Assembly: GCA_014529385.2 (NCBI GenBank)
Contig: CM043962.1
Coordinates: forward strand, 92,642,180-92,702,179
Length of the DNA stretch: 60,000 nt
Reading direction: 5' to 3'
Source of the DNA: Adiantum capillus-veneris
Taxonomy: Eukaryota > Streptophyta > Polypodiopsida > Polypodiales > Pteridaceae
Position numbers and translations under genes: made by a program
The notes under the pieces: model-generated
Seen by the model: only the letters and a program-made list of their open reading frames with translations
Database searches by the model: none
What the model was told of the DNA's origin: nothing
Shown: positions 22,211 through 34,393 of the stretch, piece by piece
Numbering within the stretch: the stretch's first letter is position 1
Layout: each line of letters begins with the position of its first letter

Positions 22211-25200
22211 TTGGTATCAGATTGAGGTGATGCTCTTGGAAACTTGACCACCATGGAGATAAAGATTCATATTGGAAATTGGTGCTTTCAGAATTCTCTT
22301 GGCGGAACAACAATTCACAACCATGGAAATCATGTTGATCAATCAATATAGCAAAGTTTAATTTTGTTTATATCTTTTGGTGGTTTGTTTTTAAGATTAT
22401 CTTTAAAGACGTGTCTCTTACATCTAAATTGAGGGCAAAAATTCATGGCCAATGGTGGGGTGAGAGAGGTTGAACCAATAGTAGTAGGAATTGCGAATTA
22501 AAACAAGAGTAGATGACGAAGAAGATTTTAAACATCAATCGAATGATATTAGTATATAGGGGATATTCATAATGAAGAAGGTGGACTAAATTGGCAAACA
22601 TAGTGATAGAGAGGCAAAATGGTAGAGAGAAAAGTAGGTGCCGTTGTAGAAAAAGAAGAGGAATTTGGAAGGGTTGCCGAGACAATCCCAAGCAACCTCG
22701 AACCCCAAACTCAATCCCAAAATAGATTCCAGAGTCGTGGGAACAAGCCCATGTGCACAAAAGCTTGTGCGTTTGAAATTTAGACAAATCACTTCCAAAC
22801 TTGCTATCACCATCGTTTTCTTCCTCTGCAGTCGAGCCCAAATTGCGCGATGGACAAGGCATTGCAGGCTTTGTTTTGGCCCACACTATCACCCCCTACC
22901 TTATGCTTGCTATCAACATCACCAAAGCTCCATGTGCCTGCACTAAACGTGGTTTCTTAGGCCTCACAAAGGCTCTTTGTCTTCTATTAATATGCCATCA
23001 TCATATACACTTCCTGCAGGGGGGTACTCTCCTCAGATTAATACATTGCAATTTATGTAGTGTGCAAGCCTTTGACTATTATTGGAAACCTTCCTACTGT
23101 AAAAAGGGACGCCATAAAGTAGGCTGAAAATAAATTATGATTTATGAGCTTCATTGCATGAGTATTGACCACCATCGACAGTTGGTCACGACAAGGGGCA
23201 TGGGGCATCGCACCCACTGCAGTTTGCTTGCCATAAAGCACAACCGAATAGTTCTGCATGTCGGTGCTTATTGAACTCTAAACTCGCCAGCTCGTTCCTT
23301 TTTCTTTTTACTCAGCAACAATGTTTTTTTAATTACTAATGACTATTTTAATTTAAAAATAGAATGTTACACCAAGGCTTCATTCCCACCATATTAAATT
23401 TCAATCCAAAATTATTGTGGAGGCGTTCGTTGAGGCAAGTGCCAGTAGAGTTTGTGAACAACAACCATGGACTACCATTTATGCCGTCCTTATTTCAAAG
23501 GAGACTAGATGATAATATTGTTAGGTGACTTATTCGATTATAGCCTTTAATGCAACATGAAGAACCATTGCTCAGCTATAGCGAAAATATTCATTATTAT
23601 GAAGAATTCATGCTAGTAACTACAAAATAGTTTACTTGATAGACATTCAGACTTATTGTGAGCTTCAAAATCCACTCCTAACCCAAGAACGAGTCCTTGT
23701 TTTGATGTATAATTTACAGGAAAAAAGGAGAAGAAAAAAACCATCCTAGAAGAATAATTTTATATTGGAAACTCACTTTGAGTAGCTCATTGCATCCAAT
23801 CTAAACAGGACGGATCGACAATAGAGGTCGTGCTACTCTTCTCTCTTCACCTTAGGAGGCTATCTCAAACATACAACACAACATGGGAAAGATATTAACT
23901 ACATGGTATAGTGACCATTTATCTTTGCATATGTTTGTTTAATCGTGTACGTCGCTCACTCTCTTTCTAACACATTATTTTGCATTTTATGCTCTAATCT
24001 TATTTTATCATGTGTTTTCTTTCAAGAGACTTCTAGGCAATATTACCCATTACTGTATTCTACTACAATGACTCTATTCCTAGTGGCTATGGTCACTTAC
24101 TAGACACTTGGAATTCAGTTCGGCATGGATTGATCCTAAGATTCATGACAGTGAAATAAGGGTTCTTGGAGATGGAGCACTCATCCATCATAGCTAAGCT
24201 ACCTTTTATAATTCTCCCTTTAGTCACTACGGCTCAATACTAAGGATTTGTATAACTGCTAATCAAGACCAATCAAACTTGTTTTGAGGTATTTCTGACA
24301 GGTACTCTGACAATTGAAGCTAAGAAACAACTCTGTAGATCTGATTTGAACATGGCCACCAAGTTTAATCATGCCATGCCAAGGATCATCACAATGTGAG
24401 TCTTCATCTCAAATAAATTGATAACTATCTTTTCTAACCTTGAAATTTCTCCAAAGACTTTTTATAATAAGTATGCTTTGAAGTTTACAAGGGTTATCAA
24501 TCTATAGTTTTTTATGTAAAAAATATAAGCATCTTCTTACCATTACTCCCGATTCCATAAAATTTTATACTCATAAATTTGTACATTTAGTCGCTTGGTG
24601 ACGCTATTTACAATCTTTAGCTTCTTTAGTCCCTCGACATATCCAATATACACAATTGGAAGCCGTATCATTTCTCTCCCTACATCTTTGGAAGCTATCC
24701 AATCGATAAGCTACCAGATTGGGACTAGATTGGTCACATGGCATGTCGAGTGTGTGTCTATAAATATACTTGCTCATGTTTGTAAAAGTTTCTTTCTTCT
24801 CCATCGCTTTAGTGAAAAATTCATTTAAGTTTTATGTATATATTTTTAAACTATTCCATCCACAATGCCTACTAGCCAATGACAACCAATCTAGTCATGG
24901 AACATTCTTTTTTTTTTTTGGTTATCATTTGTCGATAATTACTTGACAATTGTGGTTTCTCATTTATAAGTTCATCTTCTTTGTTTTTCAATCTTGATGC
25001 TACTAATCAAAGCACAAAGTTTTCTTTTAATTCTATTGTTGAGAGATCACAAAGGAAACCTTTTTTCCATACGGATTCTCCCAACACATGTGAGCTCCAA
25101 ACTCAGATAAGTATCTAGTTTATAATGGTTTGCACTATGTATGAAAAAGCCGAATGGCAACTTATTGAGTTGCCAGTAAAATGGCATCATTACTTTCTTT

Positions 25201-25893
25201 TATATTAGTATGCTAACTCAATTATTAGATAGAAACATATCTGTATCATGAAATACACCAATTGCTCAATAATAGCATTGAAATATTTCATTGAGAAATT
25301 CCATTCAACAAAGTCCATACTGTATTGTATCCTGGAATTCTTTACATTGCAACATCAGGCTTACTAGCCTATGAGGTACTAAATTTATGGTGATGTTTTC
25401 TTTTCAGATATTCACACTTGTGGCTACTCTATGTGCTACTTTCTATGGATCCTAATATCGGATATACTGGGCAATGTTAAGATTTTGTCCATTTTTTGTG
25501 CCCTCAACTCATGCTTGGATAGTCGCTATGTTTTGGGTCATGGTGTAATGCCCACGCATATTTAGACAGGATACCTAACCTTGTCATGTATTTTAATAGG
25601 TAGTTACCTTTAGATTGTCACATTCACAATGCATTTCACATTAATTTATTACAACCCTTTTGAGGACCCCTACCTACACATCATATATACAAGGAACCAC
25701 CTACGCTTGTAGATCAAGAAGAGCAACTCATCCCTGACCAAATAGGTGAGCATGAGACCCTAGAGAAAATGCTAAATGGATGTCAAAATTGTCTTTTGAA
25801 ACTTCCCAGATCTTCTCCACACATTTAATCACTCATGATCAATTGATTTCCTATTGGGCAATTGAGAACAATTGCTATCCTTGGAGGGAGGGA

Positions 25894-26332
25894 TGTTACG
25901 AGATTGGGTACCCTCTTGTTGTATGTGGTTAATTAGAAATGGGATAATTGGTGTGTAATGGTGAATTATTGTGCTCTCTTTCTATTTTTACTAATAGTGA
26001 GAAGATGCTGTGTAGATTAAAATTATGGGAGTTGAGGAGAAGTCGTCGGCAATAAATTATTCTTGGCCAACTTTTATTTGCATACTGTTAGAGTTTATTT
26101 TTTCAATAAGCCACAATGGCGCGCTTGTAAATAATTATTGAGAACTCACCCTATAGAGGGTTATGTAATAAGTGGTAGCCACCACACAAAGACTAAAGTG
26201 AAACAAAGTGTAAAGAGGGGCCTTGGCACTATCAAGCAATAACAAATATTTGATACCAAACTCCACAAGAGGTGGAGGAGAGTTCGGAGCTACAATCTTT
26301 AGGCCATTTTTGTGTGAGATGTTTAGAATTTT
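25894..26332 (+). repeat. R LTR 4, left part, interrupted by B1
   Basis: Starts TGTTACGAGATTGGG and is diverged from LTRs 1-3. The B1 LTR begins in the run of T after GTTTAGAA; the remainder of this LTR is at 42366-42588. A small amount of target sequence is missing, so no clean target duplication is seen. Confidence 0.75.
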
Positions 26333-27729
26333 TGTCATAAAATATAATATCTAAACAATCCAAATGATTTTATCATATTAAAATTATCATTTAATGTAGG
26401 AGAATAAACAGGAACAAGGGTTAGAATATAGACATGTGCTTATGGTATCAATACGGGGCCAAGGCTAAAGGGGTCCAAATGAGAGATGGTCTGTCAAAGA
26501 GCAATGCTAGTTAATGGAGTTTAAAGACCTCAAGGTTAGCTTCATTAAAGACCTCCAAAGATTACTGTTGAAAGTCCTTAGACCTTAGGCAAGCTAGGGT
26601 TGTGCTTGAGATAAGAACCCATCCCAAGCTTGAGGTGCTTGTCGTGCTTGCTGACTAAGGTGTTTGAAGTGCTTCATGACTAAGGTGCTAGCTGGGAATA
26701 AAGTGTTCCAAAAAGTCACGCACGAGCCTACAAAGGAGGGGGCGAGTCCCAAGAGTAGGGGGTGTGTTGACTAACTCCTTCTTCACCCAAGGGACACAAA
26801 GAGGAAAATGGGACACATGTCAAGCCCCTAGCTACGTTGCCCTCATAGTGTTCCTAAAGGCTATTGGTTGGCCTCTCAAGGGGTCCAATGAAATATAGCT
26901 AATTTATTTAATTGAGTATGCATATATCAAGTCCTCTCTCTCAAAGGGGAAAGAGAGACACTTGTCCCAAGGCTAGCATGCTTGCTTAATATGCACTCTG
27001 CATGTGATTGGCTAGGCTTGAAGGGGTCCAATGAGCTTCCACCAAGAGCTAGAAGGGGGGGTCGACCAAAGCAAGGAGGGGGCTAGCTTGGGGGGTATAC
27101 TCTCCCACACACACACTCTCTCTCACTGTGTGAAGTGCAAAGTGCAAGAGCTCAATCTCCTTCTCCAAGCTTGTTGAGAAGTGGAGAGCTTACACCAACA
27201 CTCTTGGAATGCAAATCCAACCAAGAGCCTTGCTTCAATGCTTAAGCTTTCCATCTTCTTCATCTTCATTACTATGCTATTATGCTATGCTAAGTAAGAA
27301 GAGTGATGATAAGTGAGGAACTATTTCTTTCTCCTATGAGACTTACGCTGGGGATGGTTAATGCTTTTTACAAAGGTATGTTATGCTTGTGATGCATGAA
27401 GTTTCCCATCTTCATTGCATCACCTAGGTCACAAGGAACACAAATATTGTATTGTACCAAGTCTCTCTTAATGGGAGAATCTATAATACAAAAGCCTATT
27501 GGAGGGACGACAGGCTCCACATAAATATGGTCCTCAACTGCAATCATGTTCTCTCTCTCTCTCTCTCTCTTGCAAAAGTGTTGTTCATGCCAAGTTAATT
27601 AAGTAAATGGTTATGTTGCTACAGCTAATTAAGTTCACCATCTATTTTCTCAAAGTACTCTCACAAAAAAGCTCACTCTAATTCTCTTAATTCTGCTATT
27701 CTCAAAGTTCATAGGCCATTTCCATTACA
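26333..27729 (+). repeat. 5' LTR of B1
   Basis: Starts TGTCATAAAATATAATATC and ends CCATTACA. Contains degenerate repeats built on GACTAAGGTGYTTGARGTGC. Confidence 0.85.
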
Positions 27730-27742
27730 TTGGTATCAGAGC
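27730..27742 (+). other. PBS of B1
   Basis: TTGGTATCAGAGC directly after the LTR; complementary to the initiator tRNA-Met 3' end. Confidence 0.9.
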
Positions 27743-28115
27743 TATTGGTTTCTCTTTTCTTGCTTAAGAAGAGAGGTCCTTAAGTTGTCTATGAAAGGTT
27801 GGACTTGTTCATTGCAATAGGGTAAGTGGGATAGGGATCTATTATCTTGGTTGAGAAGGACTTAGTTGAGGTACACTGTTGGGAACTATAGTCTTAATAA
27901 TGGAGTCTCTTGTGGCTTGCCTTTGGCTTTTATTGAGCTACGAGCAAGCTCAACAAGAACCATAATCCAGTGAGCGATGTTAGACCCTCTCCACTAGTCT
28001 TTGCAATTATTAGTGTCTAAACCATGGGTGTGGCTACTTGTGAACTAACTTTCAAAGGTAAAGAAGAGTAGCAACTAAGGTTTTTAGGGTACCAAAGCAC
28101 AAAGTAATTCTATAC
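27743..28115 (+). other. 5' leader of B1
   Basis: About 370 bp between PBS and gag start with no gene. It aligns with 35085-35330 of B2 and, reverse-complemented, with B0. Confidence 0.7.
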
Positions 28116-29380
28116 ATGAGTGTAATTAGCATGGTTGAAAATAACCAAGAGAGTAGAATGAACATTGATAACTTTGATTTTGCACATGAAGGTGCTAATG
28201 ATGATGCCCCCATGTTTGTTAATTATGTTGTTACTAGGTCGCATCAAGCTATGGGCAACCCTGCTTTGCAAGCCGCATTTACCCAACAACTTTGTGCTTA
28301 TGGGATTTCCCTTCCTCTCCAAGAGGAGAGAGAGCTTAGGAGGCCTCTTGATGAGACTCCCAAAAGAAGACTCTCTCCCATAAGAGAGGAGGAATCCAAA
28401 GAATGAGAAAGAAGCGAATCCCTAAGTTCCTCTGAAGATGTGGCCCCACAAAGACGGCGGTCGATAACTCCTCCCAATAGAAAACGGTCAACCCATAGTC
28501 CTTCTCCTCATCATTCCGAAGGAGAAGAGAGGAAACAAAGGAAGAAAAAGGCAAGAAAGAGGTCACACTCTTCTCCTTCTTCTTCACCTTCCTTCTCTTC
28601 CAATGAAAGCAGCAGATATTCTCTTAGAGAATACAAGAGGAGAGGACATCGCAAATCTTACCTTGCATGGCGAAGGTCCCAAATGCTCAAGAAGTTCAAA
28701 GAGGGAGGAAAGAGAATCTCTTTTCTCACCTATGATGGCACCTTTGGTGCTACTAACAAAGTATTGGCCTTCATCCAGCAATTTGATGTGGCCTTTGGAG
28801 ACGAGGGCTTCACAAAGTCCTCCAAGCTACACCATGTAGCTATGCAGGGCTAGCCTTCCTGGAAACGGCGAAGCCCCAAAGACACGGAAAACTCTACGAG
28901 TTTCCATCATGAAGCAATTCCTTACAAGCGATGCAAAGGACAAAGTGCTTACCAAATGGTGGAGCTTGAAACTGCTCTCCAACGAATCTATCCACAAATA
29001 AAGTTTTGGGATTTATATCTCAAGGCTATTGTCTTTCAAAAGATAGACTTTGCCGAGAAAAGCAACAATTCTGTGCGGGATTACCTCAAGAGATGGACGA
29101 GTATGTCAACTCCCAATGGCCTGGTTTTATCCTGAAGTAATCCACCATACTATGGTTGCTTTGCGCATTAATTTCCAACAACAAGCCCATGGAAAGCAAA
29201 GACAAAAGTGATTCAAAGGGGAAAAACAATGCCCAAAGTTCTTCCCAAGGAAATTCCAACAACAACAATAAACTCTCTCATGAAGAGCTTGAAGCTTTTC
29301 GTAAGGACCACCAATGTTTTAAGTGTGGGGAGCAAGGACATGGCTATTGTTATTGCCCCAAGAGAAATGCCCACAAATGA
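28116..29380 (+). pseudogene. gag: B1 gag (capsid and zinc knuckle) with Arg/Ser-rich domain
   Basis: Structural protein that would form the cytoplasmic virus-like particle. One frame runs 28116-28853 with a single TGA at 28404. It has an acidic N terminus, an Arg/Ser/Pro-rich stretch (about 28452-28690, for example KRSTHSPSPHH), then capsid sequence FLTYDGTFGATNKVLAFIQQ. Compared with B2 about 28 bp are missing after 28845, causing a frameshift. Further frameshifts follow. An intact CCHC knuckle, CFKCGEQGHGYCYC, is at 29315-29356. The start ATG is supported by its place after the leader and by the B0 equivalent. Confidence 0.75.
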
Positions 29381-30143
29381 GACTCATAAAGCTTCCATGA
29401 TCGGAGCTCCAAAAGAGGATGCTCATTACAAAGGATCACCTTTCTCCTATGCTTGGGAAAAGGTAAGGGAGCATGATGTGTTCATCTTGTTTGACCTTGG
29501 CTTTACTCACAACTTCATATCAACGGAGTTGGCCACTAAGTTGGGCATTTAAACTTTTGAGATGGGAGAAACTGTAACTGTTGATGGAGATTTCAAGGGA
29601 CAACAAGTCTCCATTACTCCCTTAATTGGGAAGTTGAGGCTTCATGTCCAAAGCTACATTGACAAAGAAGAATTTTTCATCTCTCCTCTCCAACATGAGG
29701 ATGTCATCTTAGGGGCACCATGGTTCAACTACATGGCTGCCAACATGAAGTTCCCTGAAAGGAGAATCTTCTTCACCTACAAGGAAAAGAGCATGTATAT
29801 AGATGCTAGTGAGTTCGGTCGTACTATACCACTTGTAAATTCTTCTTCTTTTGACAAATCAATGAAAAGCTTAGTTTTTGCGTACATGATTTTTGTCAAA
29901 GAGTCCCTAAAAGGTCCTAATGTCTCATCAAATGTAAATGGTAGGAATCAAGAAGAGTTAGACTTGTCTAATTTTCTAAATGTATTCCAAGATGTGTTCA
30001 TCGATGATATCTCCTTGGACTTACCTCCAAAACGAGGGGATGCTGACCATCTAATTGAGCTCCTACTAGGAAGCTCCCCGCCTAACAAGCCTCCTTATCA
30101 AGTTTCCCAAGCTCAGCAAGAGGAGATCATGAGGCAAGTATAG
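29381..30143 (+). pseudogene. B1 protease region
   Basis: Retroviral-type aspartic protease that would mature Gag-Pol. The active-site equivalent reads FILFDLGFTHNFIS, Asp-Leu-Gly at 29493-29501, so the usual Thr/Ser is absent. A TAA at 29550 replaces the CAA (Gln) present in B2. The same frame then continues 193 codons (29562-30143) with HEDVILGAPWF and ends in LPPKRGDADHLIELL, the linker typically found before Gypsy RT. TAG at 30141. Confidence 0.75.
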
Positions 30144-30897
30144 GAATTGGTAGACAAAGGGATGGTGAGGCTTAGATCCTCTCCCTTTTGTTCTCCAATC
30201 CTTTTAGTGCAAAATAAAGATGGTACATACCGCATGTGTGTGGAATCATCAAAAACAGATTTCCCATACCGCGGGTAGAAGATATGTTTGATAAGCTACA
30301 AGGTTTGACCTACTTCAGTAGGATGGACCTTAAGAGTGGCTATCATCAAACTAAGGACAGTGAATGAAGATATCCTAAAGACCACGTTTTGTACAATGTT
30401 TGGTCTTTAGGAATATCTAGTCATGCCTTTTGGCTTGACTAATGCATCGGCCACATTCAATCGTCTATTGGAGAAAATCTTTAGACCCTACTGTAAGTTC
30501 ACTAGAGTGTTCTTTGACGATGTCATCATCAAAGTACTCCACGTCCTTGGAGGAGCACAAGCAACATCTCCATGTAATTTTTCAAGCTTTGAGGGAGAAC
30601 AAGCTCTTTATTAATCAAAAGAAGAGTGAATTCTTCCTTCAATTAATTCAATACTTAGGTCATATTATCTCTCAAGATGGTATCCGCATGGATCCATTAA
30701 AGTTGGAGGTAATAAAAGCATGGCCTAATCCAATGAATCTACATGAGCTAAGAAGCTTTATTTGGATGTGTGCATACTATAGACATTTCATAGCAAAATT
30801 CTCTCAGATAGTGGGACCATTTCATGACTTAACAAAGAAGAACGTTAAGTTCTCATGGACTGCTAAAGAGCAAAATGCTTTTGACAAGCTCAAATAG
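30144..30897 (+). pseudogene. B1 reverse transcriptase
   Basis: DNA synthesis from element RNA. Motifs: GMVRLRSSPFCSPILLVQ, a damaged motif-A region near 30300-30350, [16 protein letters not shown] (30421-30468), catalytic FFDD (30510-30521), then YLGHIISQDGIRMDP and HELRSFIWMCAYYRHF. At least three frameshifts and a TAG near 30896. Confidence 0.8.
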
Positions 30898-31315
30898 AAG
30901 CTTACCTCCCAACCAGTCCTTATGCTTCCGGATCTCTCAAAGCCATTTGAGGTCCAATGTGATGCTTGTGGTGATTGCCTTGGAGTAGTTTTGCTTCAAG
31001 AAGGGCATGCCATAGCATATGAGAGTCGAAGGCTCAATGCAGATACGAAAAAGAGATTTTAGCTATTCTACATGCTCTAGACACATGGAAGCACTATCTT
31101 TTGGGGACTCCATTTATTTTGCGAACGGACCACCAAAGTCTTGAGTACTTCATGATGCAAACCAAGCTCTCCAACAAACAAATAAGGTGGAAAAATTTTC
31201 TTTTGCAATTTTATTTTCATATTGCTCACGTTGCTGGTAAGGATAATCAAGTAGCTGATGCACTTTCACGACGACCAAGAGTTAATGCGATGTCTATAGC
31301 AACTCACAATGATCT
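30898..31315 (+). pseudogene. B1 RNase H
   Basis: Degrades the RNA strand of the hybrid. FEVQCDACGDCLGVVLLQEG contains the first catalytic Asp, and TDHQSLEYFMMQTKLSNKQ and GKDNQVADALSRRP mark later parts. A frameshift lies near 31045-31090. Confidence 0.8.
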
Positions 31316-32290
31316 ATCTTCTATGATAGATGAATATGCTACTGACCCCGACTTTAGAGACATAATGTCAGCCCTTGCATTGGGGAAGAAAGAAGAACCA
31401 TTCACCTTGTAGGATGGTTATCTTCGCCATGGCAATAGGTTATGTGTTACCCACTCCCTTCGTGAGAAATTCATGTATGAATCCCATGCTCCTCCCTATG
31501 CAGGCCATAGAGGTATTCAACCTACTATTTGAGGAGTAGAGACGTACTTCTATTGGCCTACCATGAAAGTGGACATACAAGAGTATGTTTCAAAATGTGT
31601 GGTATGCCAAAATACCAAGTATGATAGAGGGAGGAAACCTGGACTACTACGGGAAAGAAAACTTTTGAGATTATAGAGGGAAGACCTAAAAGTCCCTTGC
31701 TACTTAAAGTACTTGGGAAAATCTTTGTTTGCTGATGAGTCTAGCCGTGACCTACAAGAATCTTTCCAAAAGATTAAGGAGGCTATATTCATCTCTCAAA
31801 AAAGAAAAAAGGCTACTGCTGATAAGCATAGAAGGGCCTTAACATTCAAAGAAAATGATTGGGTATTACTTAAGTTTCCCAAGTCTTGATTGAGGCACAC
31901 AAGTGCAAAAATCCTACGGGCCATCAAAAGTATTATGCTAAACTAGCAAAAAGATACGATGGTCCTTTTCAATTATTGAAGCCAATCAATGACATGGCTT
32001 ATCAACTCAAGTTGCCCAACCATTGGCTCGTACAAAATGCTTTTCACGTGAGCCTACTGAAGCCCTACAAATAAGAGCCACCAAGAGAACCAGTTATCGA
32101 AGACCAAGAAGAGGTGTTACAACCTGAAGCTATCCTTCGGCATGAAGACAAGGTACTACGACATGGTAAGATTATCCGACGGTATCTTATTAAGTTAAAA
32201 AATTATTCTTTTGAAGATGCTAGATGGATGCAAGGAATACAACGTAAGGATAGTATGAACCTTGTCAATGCTTACAATGCTACATTAGAG
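31316..32290 (+). pseudogene. B1 integrase lacking the catalytic core, with chromodomain-like tail
   Basis: Zinc-binding part visible (HAPPYAGHRGIQPT ... VSKCVVCQNTKYD, to about 31640). It then jumps at about 31644-31665 to FEIIEGRPKSPLLL-like sequence that normally follows the core, so the D,D(35)E core is deleted. The C terminus continues with HRRALTFKENDWVLLKFP and a chromodomain-like RRYLIKLKNYSFEDARWM ending near 32290. Several stops. Confidence 0.75.
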
Positions 32291-32637
32291 TAAGAAAATG
32301 TACATGTTTCTTTTAAATGACCAATGTTTTTGTCTTATAAAACTAATTCTCTTTTTATTGTGCACAAATTTAAGTAGCATGCATGCTTAGAATCATGTTT
32401 GTGATGACAACGTCTCTCAAACACCAAGTAGAATTTGTCACTCTACTTTGGGAGAATGAGATGGACTAAAGAGCAAACATGCTTGTGGTAGCTATGTCTC
32501 CCAAGCACCAAATGGATTATTCATCCATCTTGGAATGATGTCATAGGGTAAAATCGGATCCTCTACCCGCTAAGAAACATCGACTATTGACTAAGGCTTT
32601 ATCTCTTCTACCTCATAGTCGAGGACGACTATGATTT
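32291..32637 (+). other. B1 3' untranslated region
   Basis: No gene. Contains a diverged pair of segments built around CATGCTT...GTCTC(C/T)CAAACACCAA; also present at 39600-39940 in B2. Confidence 0.6.
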
Positions 32638-32651
32638 CAAGAGAGAGGTAA
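32638..32651 (+). other. PPT of B1
   Basis: CAAGAGAGAGGTAA directly before the LTR start TGCCATAAAG. The same tract is at 39941-39954 in B2. Confidence 0.8.
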
Positions 32652-33502
32652 TGCCATAAAGTCTAATATCTAACCAACCCAAATGATTTTATCTTATTTA
32701 ATTGATCATTTAATGTGGGAGAAGAAATGGGAACAAGGGTTAGGATATAGACATGTGCTTATGGATCTATCTCAACACGGAGCCAAGGTTAAAGGGATCC
32801 AAATGAGAGATGGTATGTCAAAGAGCAATGCTACCTAATGGAGCTTAAAGACCTCAGGGTTAGCTTCATTAAAGACCTCCAAAGATTAGCGTTAAAAGTC
32901 CTTAGACCTTAGGCAAGTTAGGGTTGTGCTTGAGGTGGGAACCCGGCCCAAGCTTGAGATGCTTGTCGTGCTTGCTGACTAGGGTGTTTGAGGTGCTTCA
33001 TGGCTAAGGTACTAGAGGGGATTAAAGTGTTCGAAAATGTCAAGCATGAGCCTACAAAGGAGGGGGCAAGCCCCAAGAGTGGGGGGGGGTGTTGACTAAC
33101 TCCTTCTTCACCCAAGGGACACCCCTTGCTCAAAGAGGCAAATGGGACACGTCAAGCCCCTAGCTAGGTTGCCCTCATAGTGTTCCTAAAGCCTATTGGT
33201 TGGCCTCTCAAGGGGTCCAATGATAATTTAGCTAATTTAATTAATTGAGTATGCATTTATCAAGTCCTCTCTCTCAAAGGGGAAAGGGGACACTTGTCCC
33301 AAGGCTAGCATGCTTGCTTGATATGCACTCTGCATGTGATTGGTTAGGCTTGAAGGGGACCAATGAGCTTCCACCAAGAGCTAGAAGGGGGGGGGGGGGG
33401 GGCCGGGGGGCACCCAAAGCAGGAGGGGGCTAGCTTGGGGTGGTTATACTCTCCACACACACCACACACCCTCTTCATTGTGTGAAGTGCAAAGTGCAAG
33501 AG
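32652..33502 (+). repeat. 3' LTR of B1, left part
   Basis: Aligns with 26333-27150. Breaks at GTGCAAGAG, where B2 LTR sequence (GTGCAATAAGTG) begins. The missing right part is at 41724-42365. Contains a G-rich run near 33389-33410. Confidence 0.8.
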
Positions 33503-34352
33503 GTGCAATAAGTGCTTCTAGACTTATCTCAACAGGGGACCAAGAGGAGACATGGTTACATTTCAATAGGGGTCCAAAAGGAGGTAGTATATCAAAGAGC
33601 AATATGCATCTAATGGAGCTTAAAATACCTTAGGGTTAGATTCATTAAAGACCTCCAATTGTTAGTGTTAAAAGTCCTTTGACCTTAGGCAAACTAGGGT
33701 TGAGCTTGAGGTGGGAACCCCACCTAAGTTTGAGGTGCTTGTCGTGCTTGATGACTAAGGTGCTTGAGGTGCTTGTCATGCTTGATGCCTAAGGTGCTTG
33801 AGGTGCTTGTCATACTTAACGAAGAAGGTGCTTGAGAAGCTTCCCATGCATGGGGGTAAGGTGCTTGAGTAAAAAAGATACCCTTCAAACTTAATGAGGA
33901 AGGTGCTTATGAAGCTTCCCATGCATGGGGGGGGGTAAGGTACTTGAGTCAAAAAGAGACCCTACAAACTTAACGAGGAAGGTGCTTGAGAAGCTTCCTA
34001 TGCATGAAAGTCCCAAAGTTAGGGGAATCTGCACCCCTTTTCTCAAGGGACACATGGGACACATGTTAGACTCTCCCTATGCTTAACCACATGGTGTGCT
34101 TCAATGTTATTGGTTGGGCTAAAGAGAGGTCCAATGAGCTTCCAGTTTCATCCAACAAATATCTAGATATTTTCAAGCTCTCTATCTCCAAGGGGTAATG
34201 AGGACACTTGTCAAAAGACTACCCATGTACTTGACTACATGCTGCATGTGATTGGCTAGGGGTAGAGGGATCCAATGAGCTTGAAACATGTGTAAAAGCT
34301 ACAACTCGCCCCAAGCAAGCAAGGGGGGTGTTGGGGGGATATACACCACACA

Positions 34353-34393
<41 letters not shown>

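Larger units (their letters stand above)
10687..23688 (+). repeat. Three consecutive, apparently identical 4334-bp units of R
   Basis: Units 10687-15020, 15021-19354 and 19355-23688. Translated segments recur at exactly +4334 and +8668 with the same residues (12701/17035/21369; 13357/17691/22025; 13775/18109/22443). Identity runs on to 23792. To the left (9889-10686) and right (from 23793) the sequence diverges clearly from the units. Confidence 0.9.
9889..26332 (+). mobile_element. Array of LTR element R with shared LTRs
   Basis: Order: partial internal (9889-12893), LTR, internal, LTR, internal, LTR, internal, LTR. The last LTR is split by B1 and resumes at 42366. Each LTR is about 649 bp, each full internal about 3.7 kb. 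A PBS (TTGGTATCAGATTGAGG) follows each LTR and a PPT precedes it. No ORF above 149 codons is credible, and no RT motif was found. A piece resembling the C-terminal tail of Gypsy pol precedes each LTR. The left end is truncated inside an internal region. Confidence 0.75.
26333..33502 (+). mobile_element. Family-B Ty3/Gypsy element B1 (main part; last part at 41724-42365)
   Basis: LTR, PBS, decayed gag-protease-RT-RNase H-integrase-chromodomain, PPT, then a 3' LTR split by B2. The order of domains is Gypsy. The 5' LTR is 1397 bp and the two parts of the 3' LTR sum to about 1.49 kb. Nonsense codons, frameshifts and a deletion of the integrase core make it inactive. Confidence 0.85.

Noticed and set aside
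10687-23688. CRISPR-like or satellite array
   Set aside because: The 4334-bp period contains LTR, PBS and PPT, so it is a retrotransposon array.
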